Positions 44,340 through 55,760 of a DNA stretch of 64,000 nucleotides are shown here, piece by piece. The first letter of the stretch is position 1, and every line of letters begins with the position of its first letter. The translations under genes and the position numbers were made by a program. The notes below the pieces were generated by a model. It had not been told where the DNA came from. It worked only from the letters and a program-made list of their open reading frames with translations, and searched no databases. Source of the stretch: Isoetes taiwanensis (lineage: Eukaryota > Streptophyta > Lycopodiopsida > Isoetales > Isoetaceae); assembly GCA_021234155.1 (NCBI GenBank), contig JAJEKV010000218.1, forward strand, positions 184,001 to 248,000. Reading direction: 5' to 3'.

Positions 44340-46740
44340 GGCATAAGTTGTTTACTGCAGGGGATTGATGCCCTTTACACGTTACATGATAGGTGGGAGT
44401 GGCTTGTAAATGCCTTACTCAGAGCAGCTAGTGCATGCTTTGCAGCGAGGGATTCGCCCGAATGGACCTTCTTGTGATTCCCTCGAGAATCCTGGTTTGG
44501 GCGAAAGTGCAAGGCTCTAAAGACCCAACTTCGCCGTGCATTATCGGATCCACAGTAGTGGCCGAAGCCATTCGGGACTATAGAGCATTCTTGAAGTCAA
44601 AAAGCATGCATACATTGCGGACCATCGGCCGCATGTTTGATTTGTTGATGGCCGAGCGAAAGCCTTACTCGCATAGGGTGTTGTACAAGAGGCGGCAACC
44701 ACCGGCAATATTACCATAGACGGTGGATGCATCGCTTGGAGGAGTTGTATGATCCCCGGGGGCGGCTGGCTGGGGTTCAGTCAGGTAGGAGAAATCTTTG
44801 CAGCTCACGGAGGAAGACATCCAACAGGGCCTTAGACACGGCTAATGGCAAAGCGAAGGACTTGCGGGGACTTCAAGCCGGAGTTATTGAAATGGGGTGG
44901 GCCAACTTTGCTAGGGCCTCGGCGGCGATCATTAACGGGCCATAAGGGAGGGCCTCGGGAGTGGATGGTTAGCAAGGTCACCCCAATTCATAAGGCGGTA
45001 ATAGGGATGATTATTGGGCCGAACTACCGCATGATCATGGTGAGCCCATTACTCGCAAAGCTTTTAGCGGTGTGGTGGAGAAGAAGTTAACTTCGATGGG
45101 GTGAGGAAGGCGAGTCACGTCTTGATTGGCGGTGGGGTTTAGCCACCGCCCCTCCCTGTCGACCATATATTCTCTCGAGAATCCTTATGGAAGCTACTCG
45201 CTTAATCTTGTGGCGTGATGACACATCTTCTTTGTTTTCGTAGAGATTTCAAAGGCGGTATATGATATCGGTCCCTTGGGACTGTTGTGGCGACATTTGC
45301 AGAACTTTGCATGCCCCACCAGGACTTACAAAATGTCATCTATAGACTCTATGATGGGATATATCTTTTGCATTACACGCATCGGATCGGCGAGTTGCTA
45401 GCACCATAGGGGTTAAGCAGGGGATGTCTGTTATCTCCAATGCTCTTTGGTCTCTACATTGACAAGTTGGAGACACGGATGGAAGAACATATGGGGTGGT
45501 GGTCGCGACTACCAAAGGCATACAATATAAGGCAATTGCTCTATGCGGACGATGTAGACTTGCTATCCCATCTGACCCGGGGAGTATCGGCGGCATTTGG
45601 GCGCTCTTAGTGGGTTACGTGACACAACGGGAATGACGGTGAACTGTAGAAAACTAAGCTCTGGCGGTCCTCTCCTCGCAACATGATATCCCGGATCTCT
45701 ATTACGAGGAGGGCGAAGGTGGATGTTGTAAGGACCTTCAAGTATCACGGGAATCGACTTTTACGCTAACATGTTATGGAATGGATGTGTGGAAAGCGAA
45801 TTCATTGCGGGATGGAAAGCCCCGTATGCTATCTTGTAATAGCTGCTATAGAATAGACCTATGTGATCTGGCACGTAGAGCACACACGCTCGAGCACTTT
45901 CGTTGAACCCGGTATTGTTGTATGGGGTTGAGGTGCGGGGTCCACAATTAGCAAGAACACACAGGATAAGCTAGAGAGGGGTGCGAAGGCCTTCTTAACA
46001 TCTGACCTAGGTATCAAGGACCGCGGTGCCTTATCAGATTTTGCTATATGAGGGCGGGTTACGGCCCCCGCAACATTACGCTATCTGCGGGGCGTCTTGC
46101 ATATTTCCACAAGGTCACCCGGCATGGATGCACAACGTCTTCCCGAGGGCTTTGTTATTGGCACAAGAGCCACAACGACCGAGGAGGGTATGGCAGAGCA
46201 CCTTTGTCGGTGGTGGTTATAGCGTGGTCTATTGACTACCGGCCAGATTGTGGCTATGCGATGCGGGGGCGACACACGAATGGCGCTTTGCCACCACTCT
46301 ATGGGATCACGACCACTTTCGTGCAAAGCCTAAAAAGCGAGCACTACCACCTTAAAGTTAATCCAACAACGGAACATGGCCCACACGTTTGAAAGCGCAT
46401 ATATCTATGAAGAAAGCGGAGAGCTATTGCCTCGCGTGAGGGCGGGTCCCATCATCTCGAATTGAGGCAGTCGTTGGACTATAGATGGAGGGGAGAGAAT
46501 CCCCGGCATGAGAGAATATGCCAATGTTGCCACATGCGGACAGAAGAGGATGAGCACCATGCTCTGCAAGAGTGTCCGGCATATACGCATATCCGAGCAA
46601 CACATGCTGATCTTAGATGCTCTGCGGCACCGCTGCATCAATTGCTAGCATCACCAATGGTTGCACGTCTCGCATCCTACATTTTGCAAGTCTCTACCGT
46701 CAGAGAATCCCTTACAGGACAAGGAATCTGAGAGCCTACT
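44340..46740 (+). mobile_element. LINE (non-LTR retrotransposon) ORF2, decayed
   Basis: Pieces in plus-strand order follow. A WFGRKCKALKTQLR linker lies near 44491-44535. The reverse transcriptase block GLSRGCLLSPMLFGLYIDKLE (about 45412-45477) corresponds to the family's QGCPLSP. The catalytic LLYADDVDLLS is at about 45536-45570. The C-terminal finger ICQCCHMRTEEDEHHALQEC is at about 46516-46577, followed by AYTHIRATHADL. The reverse transcriptase copies element RNA at a nicked chromosomal site. Frames shift many times and stops are frequent, yet the YADD motif survives. The endonuclease is missing, so this is 5'-truncated. The 3' untranslated part probably runs to about 46.9 kb. Confidence 0.88.
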
Positions 46741-47495
46741 ACCAGGGTTTTTCCTCCCATGCGGGGGTTTTTTCATCCCAGTAGTAGGGACACATTGTAT
46801 AGTAGCATTTGTCTTTTTGGTGTGGTTTTATCTGCTTTGTATACTGCATGTACCGTCTCATAGGTCAAGTTTGGCCTCCGCGGACGTTAAAATATACTTC
46901 CTTCCTTCCTTAAAAATAGTTTATTATGTTAGTTTACGATGATGGTTCTATTACAAGCTTATGCCAATTTTAAATTAACTATTGACTTTGAGCATAAGGT
47001 ATAATATTAACTAGTAATTCTACTGTACTTAATTTCGAAACATGGTTCTGCATGGACTTGCTTACTGGTTGCATAATGTATTTCATGAACTACTTTCTTA
47101 TTTTCACGTCATGCTTTTGGATCGGATCAAGTGTATAATTGCACACTTACCATTAGGTTGCTAAGATGTATACAATCCAATTAATAGAAACACATAAATC
47201 TAATGAATTAAAAAAAGGGGACTTCCTCAAGAAAATCATGAAGGTGATCTAATAACTTAACATTTGGATGCAATCAAATTAGATAATCACATATTTCAAA
47301 TTTTAGCATGATATAATTGTCATATATAGAAAGGCACATGTATAGCAACTTTATAAGAGTGCCTTAGGCACTGGACACTATAAATGAAATAGAAGTTAGA
47401 CATTGCAATGATTTATACCCAAGAGCTAAAGAAGAATAGTTCCCGTTATAGCATAGAAAAGGGAATGTTTTGTGAACCATGCATATCTGGTATTT
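46741..47495. other. LINE 3' flank and intergenic
   Basis: AT-rich DNA after the LINE; no gene recognised. Two short stretches (CATGCGGGGGTTTTTTCATCCCAGTAGTAGGGAC near 46757-46790, quoted only in part) are likely LINE 3' untranslated sequence. Confidence 0.4.
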
Positions 47496-47787
47496 GATGA
47501 AACACCATATAAAGTTTGAAGATAATTGATGGCATCTAAAGCACCCTACAGACATAGGGTGCTTTTGTGAAAGGGAAAACCACACAAGATACTTACATTG
47601 TCCAGTCCAACGCCAGAATGCAATGCGGTACTCAAACAAAGATGAAACACCATATAAAGTTTGAAGAAAATTGATGGCATCTAAAGCACCCTATAGACAT
47701 AGGGTGCTTTTGTGAAAGGGAAAACCACACAAGATACTTACATTGTCCAGTCCAACGCCAGAATGCAATGCGGTACTCAAACAAAGA
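47496..47787. repeat. 145-bp tandem duplication with internal hairpin
   Basis: Two almost identical copies begin GATGAAACACCATATAAAG at 47496 and 47641. Each contains the hairpin GCACCCTAT-AGAC-ATAGGGTGC. The copies differ at only a few bases. The two similar short frames on the minus strand come from this duplication. Confidence 0.9.
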
Positions 47788-48554
47788 TGTACTTCTAAAG
47801 GTGCAATGCATGCGTTTTCTAGACAATGTTACAATGCCATGCAATACTCAAATAGAGTAGATGTTTTTTAAGGTACAATGTATAAGGGCTACATACCAAA
47901 GCAAACGCATTTTTCAAAGTTGCTTAAGAAAAATTGTCTAGCAAAAGGTTTAGCATGCTTTACTAAAGTATGTTAATCCAACTTGATTCGTAAAGCATAA
48001 ATTTAGTGTGCAATGTTATTGACCTTAATAATAGACACCATAGCAAACGTAGCCCGATATAAATAGCCTCCCAATGGAAGCACAATATCAAAGCCACATT
48101 TTGAAGCAAATTTGTGTGCAGGTCATTTCTACAGAGATGCACAAATAGTCGAGCCAAATAGTCCAGCCAAATAGATGCACAAATAGGTCATTTAAATGCT
48201 AGTGCTTCCTATATAAACATCAATATGAATAGAGGACAAAGTACCACTATTCCATTTTTTGTCTCATACAAACAACTCGATTAATCTTTCACTTAGAAAA
48301 CTCCTTTTAACAATGTCGCAATGCGAATCGCGGCTTTTGTGATAGAGCATCTTTGAAAGTTATGAAATTGGTCCCCATGGAAATGTGTGACTTCAATTGT
48401 TATACCATGTTCGGACATCATGATGTTCGAGAACTATATGTGACAACCAAGCACGTGAGTTGCACAAAAAGTGAGCCCATTTTCATTATTGTCGATGACA
48501 TTGGACAACAATTTCAACAAGAGCTTATGCTTTGTATGGAAGAACCTTCATCAT
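47788..48554. other. Intergenic
   Basis: No supported gene. An 85-residue frame at 48353-48610 runs into the foldback and has no known domain. Confidence 0.4.
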
Positions 48555-48631
48555 TTGAAGGTTCCTGGAAGGAACCTGGTGGCGATAACCGCGAGCGACA
48601 GTGCCACTAGGTTCCTTCCATGAACCTTCAA
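48555..48631. repeat. 29-bp foldback
   Basis: The left arm (48555-48583, TTGAAGGTTCCTGGAAGG...) pairs with the right arm (48603-48631, ...CCTTCCATGAACCTTCAA) at 27 of 29 positions, with a 19-base loop. It may be a tiny MITE; no target duplication was found. Confidence 0.75.
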
Positions 48632-49354
48632 GTGCGAAGATTCCCTGACGTGGCCTTCATTAGGCCCAGATTACCTGACAAGATAAGAAACGCAACATAA
48701 AACAGAAATTATAGGCAACTGATAGCAGATTACTCATGCAAATATGATTGAAGGCCTCCCAAATCGGTTGCAAAGCCTTGTGCAGAGCCTTCAAAGCAGG
48801 AACCATAGCTTTGTGCAAAGCCTCTAATGCAAAGCCTTCTGCAGAGTCTCCGATGCAAAAACACCATAGCCTTACACCAAAGCCCATCTTCATCTGAAGC
48901 TATGGCCTTCGTCTATGTTTTCTGTGAGTCTCTGGCCTTCGTTTGTATCGGCAAGGCTATAATGGGTTTTTTGTGGGGCTATGGCAAGGCGATGCCCGGC
49001 TAGGTTTTTAGTAGGGCTATGGCCTTCGTCTATGTTCCGGCTCTGGCATTAGGAAAGGGGGCAAGAAAGCATAACTCTGTTGGCGACGCAGCTTGAAGGC
49101 CGCAAAAAAAAAGCACCAAAAAATTACCTAGATGCAAAAAAGCAAGTATTCTTAAGTAATCTGGGCTTGATGAAGGTTATATAAAATAAAAACACCCTGA
49201 AAGGGTAAAATTTGATGGTCTCATTTTTATAAATTATGAAAATTCCATTGCATGCGTATTTAAGATTACATTTTTTTTTTTGGAGGAAAAGAATTTTCAC
49301 CGAAACCTTCTTTTTTCCTTCTTCAACGCCCAAAAAGGATATCTGGAAACCTAA
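48632..49354. other. Intergenic with GCAAAGCCT-type short repeats
   Basis: GCAAAGCCTT, GCAGAGCCTTCAAAGC and similar phrases repeat at 48770-48850. CTATGGCCTTCGTCTATGTT occurs at 48900 and 49018. No gene is seen. Confidence 0.4.
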
Positions 49355-49900
49355 TACTTCAACGTTTTTTTCTCTCTGCGGTGGAGCTCATCCTGCCGTC
49401 TGGATGTATGGCGCCCTTGGGATCTGCCTGGATGCATTCAAACATTTTTTTTCTCTATCTATCTCTATTTTTCCAATGCGGTGGTGTTCTTCCTACTCTT
49501 GGATCTTGCCTGGATGCTGTGGCGCCTGTGATTTCAATAGCCTAATCCACTATCTGGTATCATATCAAACTACTCTTTAATGTTTTTCTTGATCTTTTAC
49601 TTCTGGCATGCTAAGCCTCAGAGTTCTTGACTTCAACGTTTTTTTCTCTCTGCGGTGGAGCTCATCCTGCCGTCTGGATGTATGGCGCCCTTGGGATCTG
49701 CCTGGATGCATTCAAACATTTTTTTTCTCTCTATCTATCTCTATTTTTCCAATGTGGTGGTGTTCTTCCTACTCTTGGATCTGGATGCTGTGACGCCTGT
49801 GATTTCAATAGCCTAAACCACTATCTGATATGATATCAAACTGCTCTTTAGGGTTTCTCTTGATCTTTTACTTCTGGCATGCTAAGCCTCAGAGTCCTTG
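49355..49900. repeat. 275-bp tandem duplication
   Basis: Two copies start ACTTCAACGTTTTTTTCTCT at 49355 and 49630 and end in GCATGCTAAGCCTCAGAGT. They are highly similar apart from small indels, so the event is fairly recent. Confidence 0.92.
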
Positions 49901-50079
49901 CAGGTTTATCAGTGGATTGGGAAGAAGCTAGAATCTAGTTGAGGTGCTACTTCGTGTTTTCTTGTGCGTATTAAAATCTATCTGATCTCTTAGCCTATAA
50001 GTCGTATTTTATTAAGTGATTTAATTATATTATTTAATTAATTACATTTATTAATTGTCAAATGGTTGTTTAGCCATGG

Positions 50080-50335
50080 AACCCCTCCTCCCTCCCTTTT
50101 TTCCCCTTCCCATATCCCACCCCTCTTGCCCCTTTTGCCTCTTTGCTCTCCCCCCTTTGCCCCTCCTCCTCTTCCCCATGTCTGCCCCTCCCTTTCCCCC
50201 CCCCCCCCCCCCCCTCTCCATTTGCTCGACCCCTCCCCTTTGCCCTTTTGCCCTCCTCGTGCTCCTTTGCCTTTCCCCTCCCTCCCTACCTCCTCTCCCC
50301 TTCCTTCCTACTCTTCTTTCTCCACCACCCCCCTT
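50080..50335. repeat. C-rich polypyrimidine tract with poly-C run
   Basis: About 255 bp almost purely C/T on the plus strand, with around 20 consecutive C at about 50197-50216. The opposite strand is G-rich and could form G-quadruplexes. It resembles the larger tract at 41-43 kb in composition, but I see no Helitron ends around it. Confidence 0.85.
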
Positions 50336-51843
50336 CATTTTCTCGGATTGTCGTGTGAAAATGTTCATCTTATTTTATCAAAGAAAAATCTATTAATGAT
50401 TCAATGGCAACTTATTTTTTGTTTGCACGAGTCCCATTTTCAGTCTGAGTCTCAAATTTCGAGATTTGTCCCACTTTAATTAAATGCGACTTCTATTTTG
50501 TATTGCAGATGCTCAAGAATAAGAGCTTGACAACCTTACAGATACCTTGGCAATCTAGAAAAGAGGTTTGTTTGTCTAAACATCTTACTCTAGTGTATTG
50601 TGGCTTTTTTTTTTTTTTTTTTGGGGGGAAAACTGTAAATGGCATTTTTCATCTATGCTCAGAGGTTGGCAAGCTTGATGCTAGGTCCTTGCAGACTTTG
50701 AAACCAGTCTGGACAAGCTCTTCAAAATAAGTACTCGGTTTTTCGGATCTTGCATTATGTTTTTTGTTTCTTGTTGTTGAGCTTCTGGTTTGTTCCATAA
50801 CATTTGAAGTTTGGATTCTGGTTCTTCATTCTTTGTTGGATGGTTCTTGCTACTTATCTATTTTTATTTGAGATTTTAGAATGTGACAAAATATTACCCA
50901 GACTTCAATTCTTAGTCTGCTGGAGGTATTAATTGTAATTGTCTTTAACAGTTTAAATCATCTTGTATGCAATTCTGGCTTACCTTTTTCCAGGCTTATC
51001 TGTTATTATTATTATCAAGCGTGGAGGGCTTGAATGACTATTTTTCCATCATTCATGTAAGTATCACATTACTTAACGCTCCATTTTATGTTTGCACTGC
51101 ACTAGGTAATGCAATAATCTGGCTTTTTTTTATTTTCAAAAAACATACTAACTAATATGACTTACTATATATATAGCTAATATGACTGACCATAAAACAG
51201 ATGGTAATATTGTGGGTTCAACTCCTACATGTTCATATGTTCATGTTTCTATTGCATTTACAAAATCCCATGTATTGAAAATCAGGTTGTCGAAGAGTAT
51301 TTGTTAACCATTTGGCTTCTTAACCATTTGGCTTCTGGAAAAAAAAAGAAGGGGTGGTACTAGCAAACTTAAACCAAGTACACTTACCTTGCTATGGTAT
51401 CATGATTAATAATCACTTAAATCGCTATAATATATATGCACTTCAAATTACCACGTCAATAAACAACGGAAGATACACATTATGCACTTAAAATTACCAA
51501 ATCAATAAACTAAGATAGACCTGATCAGATACTATTCTACTTAACTTGACGAATTAACTACTAGAACATATCATATATTTTAGATTGTTATAGAAGTCAA
51601 CTATAATTGTCATGTTTCACTACCTTAATAAAAACATCGTTTGTTTATCATATCTCGAGACTGTACTGATGAGCTATACTGTATAACTAGACATGGTTTG
51701 TAAACTTTTTGGCCCACAAATCAATATCGATTTTAAGAGTTGATTTTCATTAGGAAATCATTAGAAAAAATCATACTGATTCAATTTTGGGGGCCTTGTG
51801 GCTGCAGGTTTGTATCAGTCCATAGCTGATACGTTTTCCAACA
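50336..51843. other. Intergenic; probably includes the copia 5' LTR
   Basis: No gene is seen. There are poly-T runs near 50606-50625. The 3' end of a 5' LTR should lie immediately before the primer-binding site at 51844 (…TTTTCCAACA). The LTR start could not be fixed because no second LTR is in the window. Confidence 0.45.
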
Positions 51844-51856
51844 TGGTATCAGAGCC
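51844..51856 (+). other. Primer-binding site, initiator tRNA-Met type
   Basis: TGGTATCAGAGCC directly follows a sequence ending in CA. It matches the complement of the 3' end of plant initiator tRNA-Met, the usual primer of Ty1/copia elements, and marks the LTR boundary. Confidence 0.9.
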
Positions 51857-53470
51857 TATTGGCATGTGAAGAAGAAGGGAAGTTCGACAATAGAGGAACT
51901 CGGGAGAACAATTCTGGTAGAATACTTATCTGAGCAGGAGAAGGTCATAGAGACCAGATCTGTATCAGCAATTCTGAAGCCACCTATGTTTGATGGCAAA
52001 GGGTTTCAAGGCTGGAAGAAATCCATGAAGTTATATCTAATGGCAGAGGATGTCTAGGATATAGTGGATGGGTCTGAAACTAAACCAGAGAATGCTGGGA
52101 CAGCAGCTCAAATCAAGCTTCAAAAGGATTGGCAGCGCTGCGATAATAGAGCAATGGCTTGCATATGTATGTGTCTTTCCAGAGCCATAGTCATGCAAGT
52201 AGATGTGGATCAGGGCAGCTATTCTCTTTGGATCTGGCTTGAAGATAAGTATGGCACCAAAGCGAAGGTGAAGTTATGCATTTGTATACCGCATTAGGAA
52301 TTGCAAGTATGTGGAAGGAGCTGATCCGAATACACATATAAATCAAATGAAGGAGATGTTTGATATGTTGGCGCTATAGGGTGTAAATATGATTCCAAGT
52401 ATGCTTGAAGTTCGGAGGGGCAACAAAAAGCTCCAGCTATATGCTTCTCTTCCCAATTCATGGGAAAACTTTGTTGATTTCTTGGACATATTTTTTCTTA
52501 GTCATACTCAAAGTAGTCTTTCATGGGATGATGCCGTCTCTAAGCTTTTTTTTGAGCTCAAAAGAGATCGTTTGAAAGACAAAGTGGAGGATTCAAGCCA
52601 TCACAAGCCATGCTTGCACGAGGGAGGCAAGATAAGAAGCCTCATTATAAAAAGCAATCAGATGGGAAGGTGGAAGGATCAAAAGGAGCACGTCCGAAGA
52701 AAGTTTATGCCAAGAGAGGGCAATGCAGGAACTGTTTTGAATATGGTCATTATGCAGCCGATTGTCCAGAGGGTAAGAACAAATCAGAGAAAGCACACCT
52801 AGTTGAGGCACAAGTCATCAAAGGAGAGGCTTCTCTTGTGATCCAATCAGACCGGAGTCTCAGAATTAAAGGGGAGGCTTCTATTGTGGAAACAAGTGCA
52901 TGTACTGCTGCTGGAAAGAAGGTTCTTACAGTGGATTCTGCATGCACATCAGTGATGTTGAAGGATAGGGATCTATTCTCAAGTTATCAAAATGACAAAA
53001 GTCTGGTACAATTGGGAGATTATAGTGAAATTCAAGTGCAAGGAAGTGGTCAATATAATTTCACGCTATTGAATGGTGAAAGTACAGTGCTTCCAGAAAC
53101 CTTACATGTCCCGGAATTGCGAAAAAACCTTTTGTCAGTTGCATGTGCAGCAGATGCTGGTCTGCAAGTTTTCTTGGATGATAAGGAAGTTCTTTTCTTG
53201 AAGAATGCATGGATTGAAGGGGATATAGTGGCCAAGGGCTCAAGACATGGAAATTTGTATGAGCTAGAGGTGTCTGATCCAAATCAGGCCCTAGTAGTAT
53301 CAGCCAAAGAAAAGGAGAAAGTGCTACTTTGGCACAAAAGGTACGGTCACGCTAATGTTCAAGCATTAAAAATAATGCAGCGAAAAAACATGGTTCATGG
53401 CATGAAGATAACTATGAAGGCAGACCCGGATCTTTGTGAAGCATGCATCCTTGGTAAGCATCCTCGCAGA
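51857..53470 (+). mobile_element. Ty1/copia gag-protease fragment, truncated in pre-integrase
   Basis: The gag start near 51866 contains LKPPMFDGKGFQGWKKSMKL, followed by a TAG. QLYASLPNSWENF appears near 52435. A CCHC zinc knuckle, CRNCFEYGHYAADC, is at about 52723-52764. The aspartic protease site is VDSACTSVML (about 52931-52960; the family usually has DSGAT/DSGCS, so the Gly is replaced). The GAG-pre-integrase block LWHKRYGHANVQAL is at about 53329-53370 and EACILGKHPR at about 53438-53468. Integrase, reverse transcriptase and the 3' LTR are missing. The sequence changes abruptly after about 53470. A few stops and frame changes confirm a dead copy. Confidence 0.9.
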
Positions 53471-53661
53471 TGGGTGAAAGCATGTTGTAGTGGAACAAAA
53501 ACGTGCATTTTAGCACCACATTTTTGGGTGCTAAGTGTGGTGGGAACTACCGAATTTGTAGTGGGAGAGGCAGTTATTTTTTTCAAATATACACATGATT
53601 ACTTATTCAAAATTTTGTCCTTTCAGTCTTATTCAGTCTTATTCAGCAATGTACACGATCA

Positions 53662-53800
53662 TTTTCCCTCAAAAACTCTGATCACGCTCCCTTAATCCGG
53701 CAAGACCATTTCTGATTCTGAATTTTCATTTTCCTTCAAAAACTCTGATCACGCTCCCTTAATCCGCCAAGACCATTTCTGATTTCTGGCAAGAAGATCG
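53662..53800. repeat. 67-bp direct repeat pair
   Basis: TTTTCC(C/T)TCAAAAACTCTG...CAAGACCATTTCTGATT occurs at 53662 and 53729. Confidence 0.85.
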
Positions 53801-54315
53801 ATCCCCGAAATGGCTCGATCATACCGGACTTGAATGCCACGGGATACACCTACAAGGAAATGTCCGGCAAAGAAAAGCATTACGCCACACAAGAAGAAAT
53901 CGAGTCTGTTTGGGGACCGAAAGTATTAGGAAAATCCACTTACAGGTGGGTTGCATTCTAGATTCGGGGATGCCCATGATTCTCCGTTGTTTAGAATATT
54001 GTTTTGTTTCATCATGCAGGTTGAAGAATCTGAGCAAGGAGAGGTATAATGAATATATGAACCATCATTCAATTAAATTGGGATTATGTCTATTCCAAAA
54101 TCGCGCCGTATAAGCATTTTATTGACCATTATATTGAATTAACCACACTTTTGCAATGTGTTCATTTTCGGGTTAGGAAGATGCATTTTATGTTGAAATG
54201 CAAAGTCATTCAAATATTCCATGCAAATGACCCATATTATGACAGAATGTTGGCAATAGAAAAAACAAGAAATTACTTATTAATTCGCACATTCACGGAC
54301 GACAACGAAATCTAA
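53780..54315 (+). pseudogene. Two-exon coding remnant, unknown family
   Basis: The first piece reads GKKIDPRNGSIIPDLNATGY, then EMSGKEKHYATQEEIESVWG and VLGKSTYR, ending at a canonical CAG|GTGGGT near 53947. A CATGCAG| acceptor near 54020 leads to LKNLSKERYNEYM. With one frame change, HFIDHYIELTTLLQCVHFRV and ANDPYYDRMLAIEKTRNYLL follow, to a stop at 54315. The amino-acid composition, long open frames and matched splice sites look like real protein history. I recognise no domain. It lies next to the palindrome-E locus and may be its plus-strand partner gene. Confidence 0.45.
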
Positions 54316-54949
54316 ACATTGAAATTGTAATGCTTTACGAATAAATAACAGCAAGCAAGTTGCTACAAAGCGAGTTTTTTTTCATGGTTCAAAATGGCGT
54401 GGTGATTTGCTTGGCATAAATAACGCATTATAATAGAACATAAACTTAAAAACTAATCCGATTCATCGCCGTCCAGCTGCCGCAGCGGTCACGAGATCTG
54501 TCGATCATGAACAAACCATGCTCGGATTCCATATAAGATGGATTACAACATCAAAGGGATCAGGATAGAAGCGGGCCCGGGATTCATAGCAACGACATCA
54601 AGCCGATCCCCGAAGTTCTATTTCTAGCTTCGCGGCACTGCGCAGAGGTCCGCATGGTTCATCGTCGCGAGGTAATAAAATGTGCCATAATAACAAGCAG
54701 AAGGCGGAGACCGAAGCCGATGGTTTGCCAATTTCATGCATGCCTATTTATACACACCTAAATTATTGACGGTATATACATACAAATTATTGCAAGTATA
54801 GCAAACCATACACATAATATAAAAAAACAATGCGTTACGAGAACCAATAATGCTGATATAAGAACACAATATAAATTCTAAACCTTTCGTGTAAAGTATA
54901 TTTCATATTCAAAACTTTTTGGAAAGTGTATTTCCTGTATACATATATA
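54316..54949. other. Intergenic spacer
   Basis: GC-richer sequence near 54460-54720 without recognisable coding. One degenerate palindrome-E-like site (AAATGGCGTGGTGATTT) lies at about 54391. Confidence 0.35.
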
Positions 54950-55560
54950 TCAAAAAAGTTCTCTTTCTAGAACGATTTTCTCAAGGTCCCTGTCAATTTC
55001 CCCTGTCCGATCAAGTTGCGGGTATAGTGTTTGTATCTCTTCGACCGTTTTTCCTGAAGCTATTTCATGCAAGACACTAACAAAACGAAGCAGGAAGTCA
55101 TCTTTGTCAAAATCCGAGGATGATAGGGCGCGGATTCAATGCACGTGGACTGATTGAAGCAACACTTTAAAGCGTCATCATCCACAATGATAATGCCTTC
55201 CTTATCCTCAACACCTAGGGCATCCATCATGTTGCGCAAGCATTTCACAACTATCTTTTTACCTGTCGGTTCTTTAGGGTTTGTGAATGAAGCACATTTG
55301 CTTTGATCCCGGATGGGCCTTGATCTCTATTTAGCTTCGGGCACTACTTTCAAAACATCGTATATTTCTATGCTCCATAGATGACCAAATTGCACAACGA
55401 AACATCTTGAAGGCCTGGTCCAACATCTCCTTTGAGATAAAGGGCGGGTAAACATATTTGGTGCGTGTCTCAAATGGTTGTTGCGCATACCATGACTTTT
55501 CGAACGTTGCTTTTAGGTAGCGTTCTACATAGCACACCATTCAAATCAAAGACCCAGTAC
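54950..55560 (-). pseudogene. FCP1/HAD-type phosphatase-like domain, frameshifted
   Basis: In minus-strand order: KYWVFDLNGVLCRT (55560-55520), the DxD/N-type motif I of HAD hydrolases in its FCP1 form. MFRCAIWSSMEHRN (about 55415-55375) follows, where FCP1-like proteins have their A-W(S/T)S block. Then GIIIVDDDALKCCFN (about 55195-55150), the motif III/IV VDD, and APYHPRIL. In another frame comes DKDDFLLRFVSVLHEIASGK, continuing to a stop at 54950. All main FCP1-homology blocks are present in order, but at least two frame changes separate them. Active FCP1-type enzymes need DxDxT; the VFDLNG form lacks the second Asp, so it may never have been a phosphatase. The link to the upstream minus-strand exons is likely but unproven. 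Confidence 0.65.
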
Positions 55561-55760
55561 TTTTGGGAAGCCAAATCATTTACGTAAGAGAACAATAGCG
55601 TATGAGACAAAAAGAAATGGTAGTTGGCAGCGCCGGTAGCGATTTCATGAATGATGCATGTCAACATAATTTAAAAATATGATCTCTAGGAAAGTCTAAA
55701 TCGGCGCTGGCGATTTCTATATGCTTGCGGTTTGTAAAATGCATGGATATCAAAAAGGAA
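55561..55760 (-). other. Intron with palindrome-E copies
   Basis: A donor-like AAAG|GTATCG lies near 55773 at the end of a basic stretch (SQRGMKKMLK). The coding motif resumes at 55560. Inside are E sites at 55698-55716 (AAATCGGCGCTGGCGATTT) and a looser one near 55628-55650. Confidence 0.45.

Noticed and set aside
50055-50479. Pro/Leu-rich frames over the C-rich tract
   Set aside because: Low-complexity composition alone explains the open frames.
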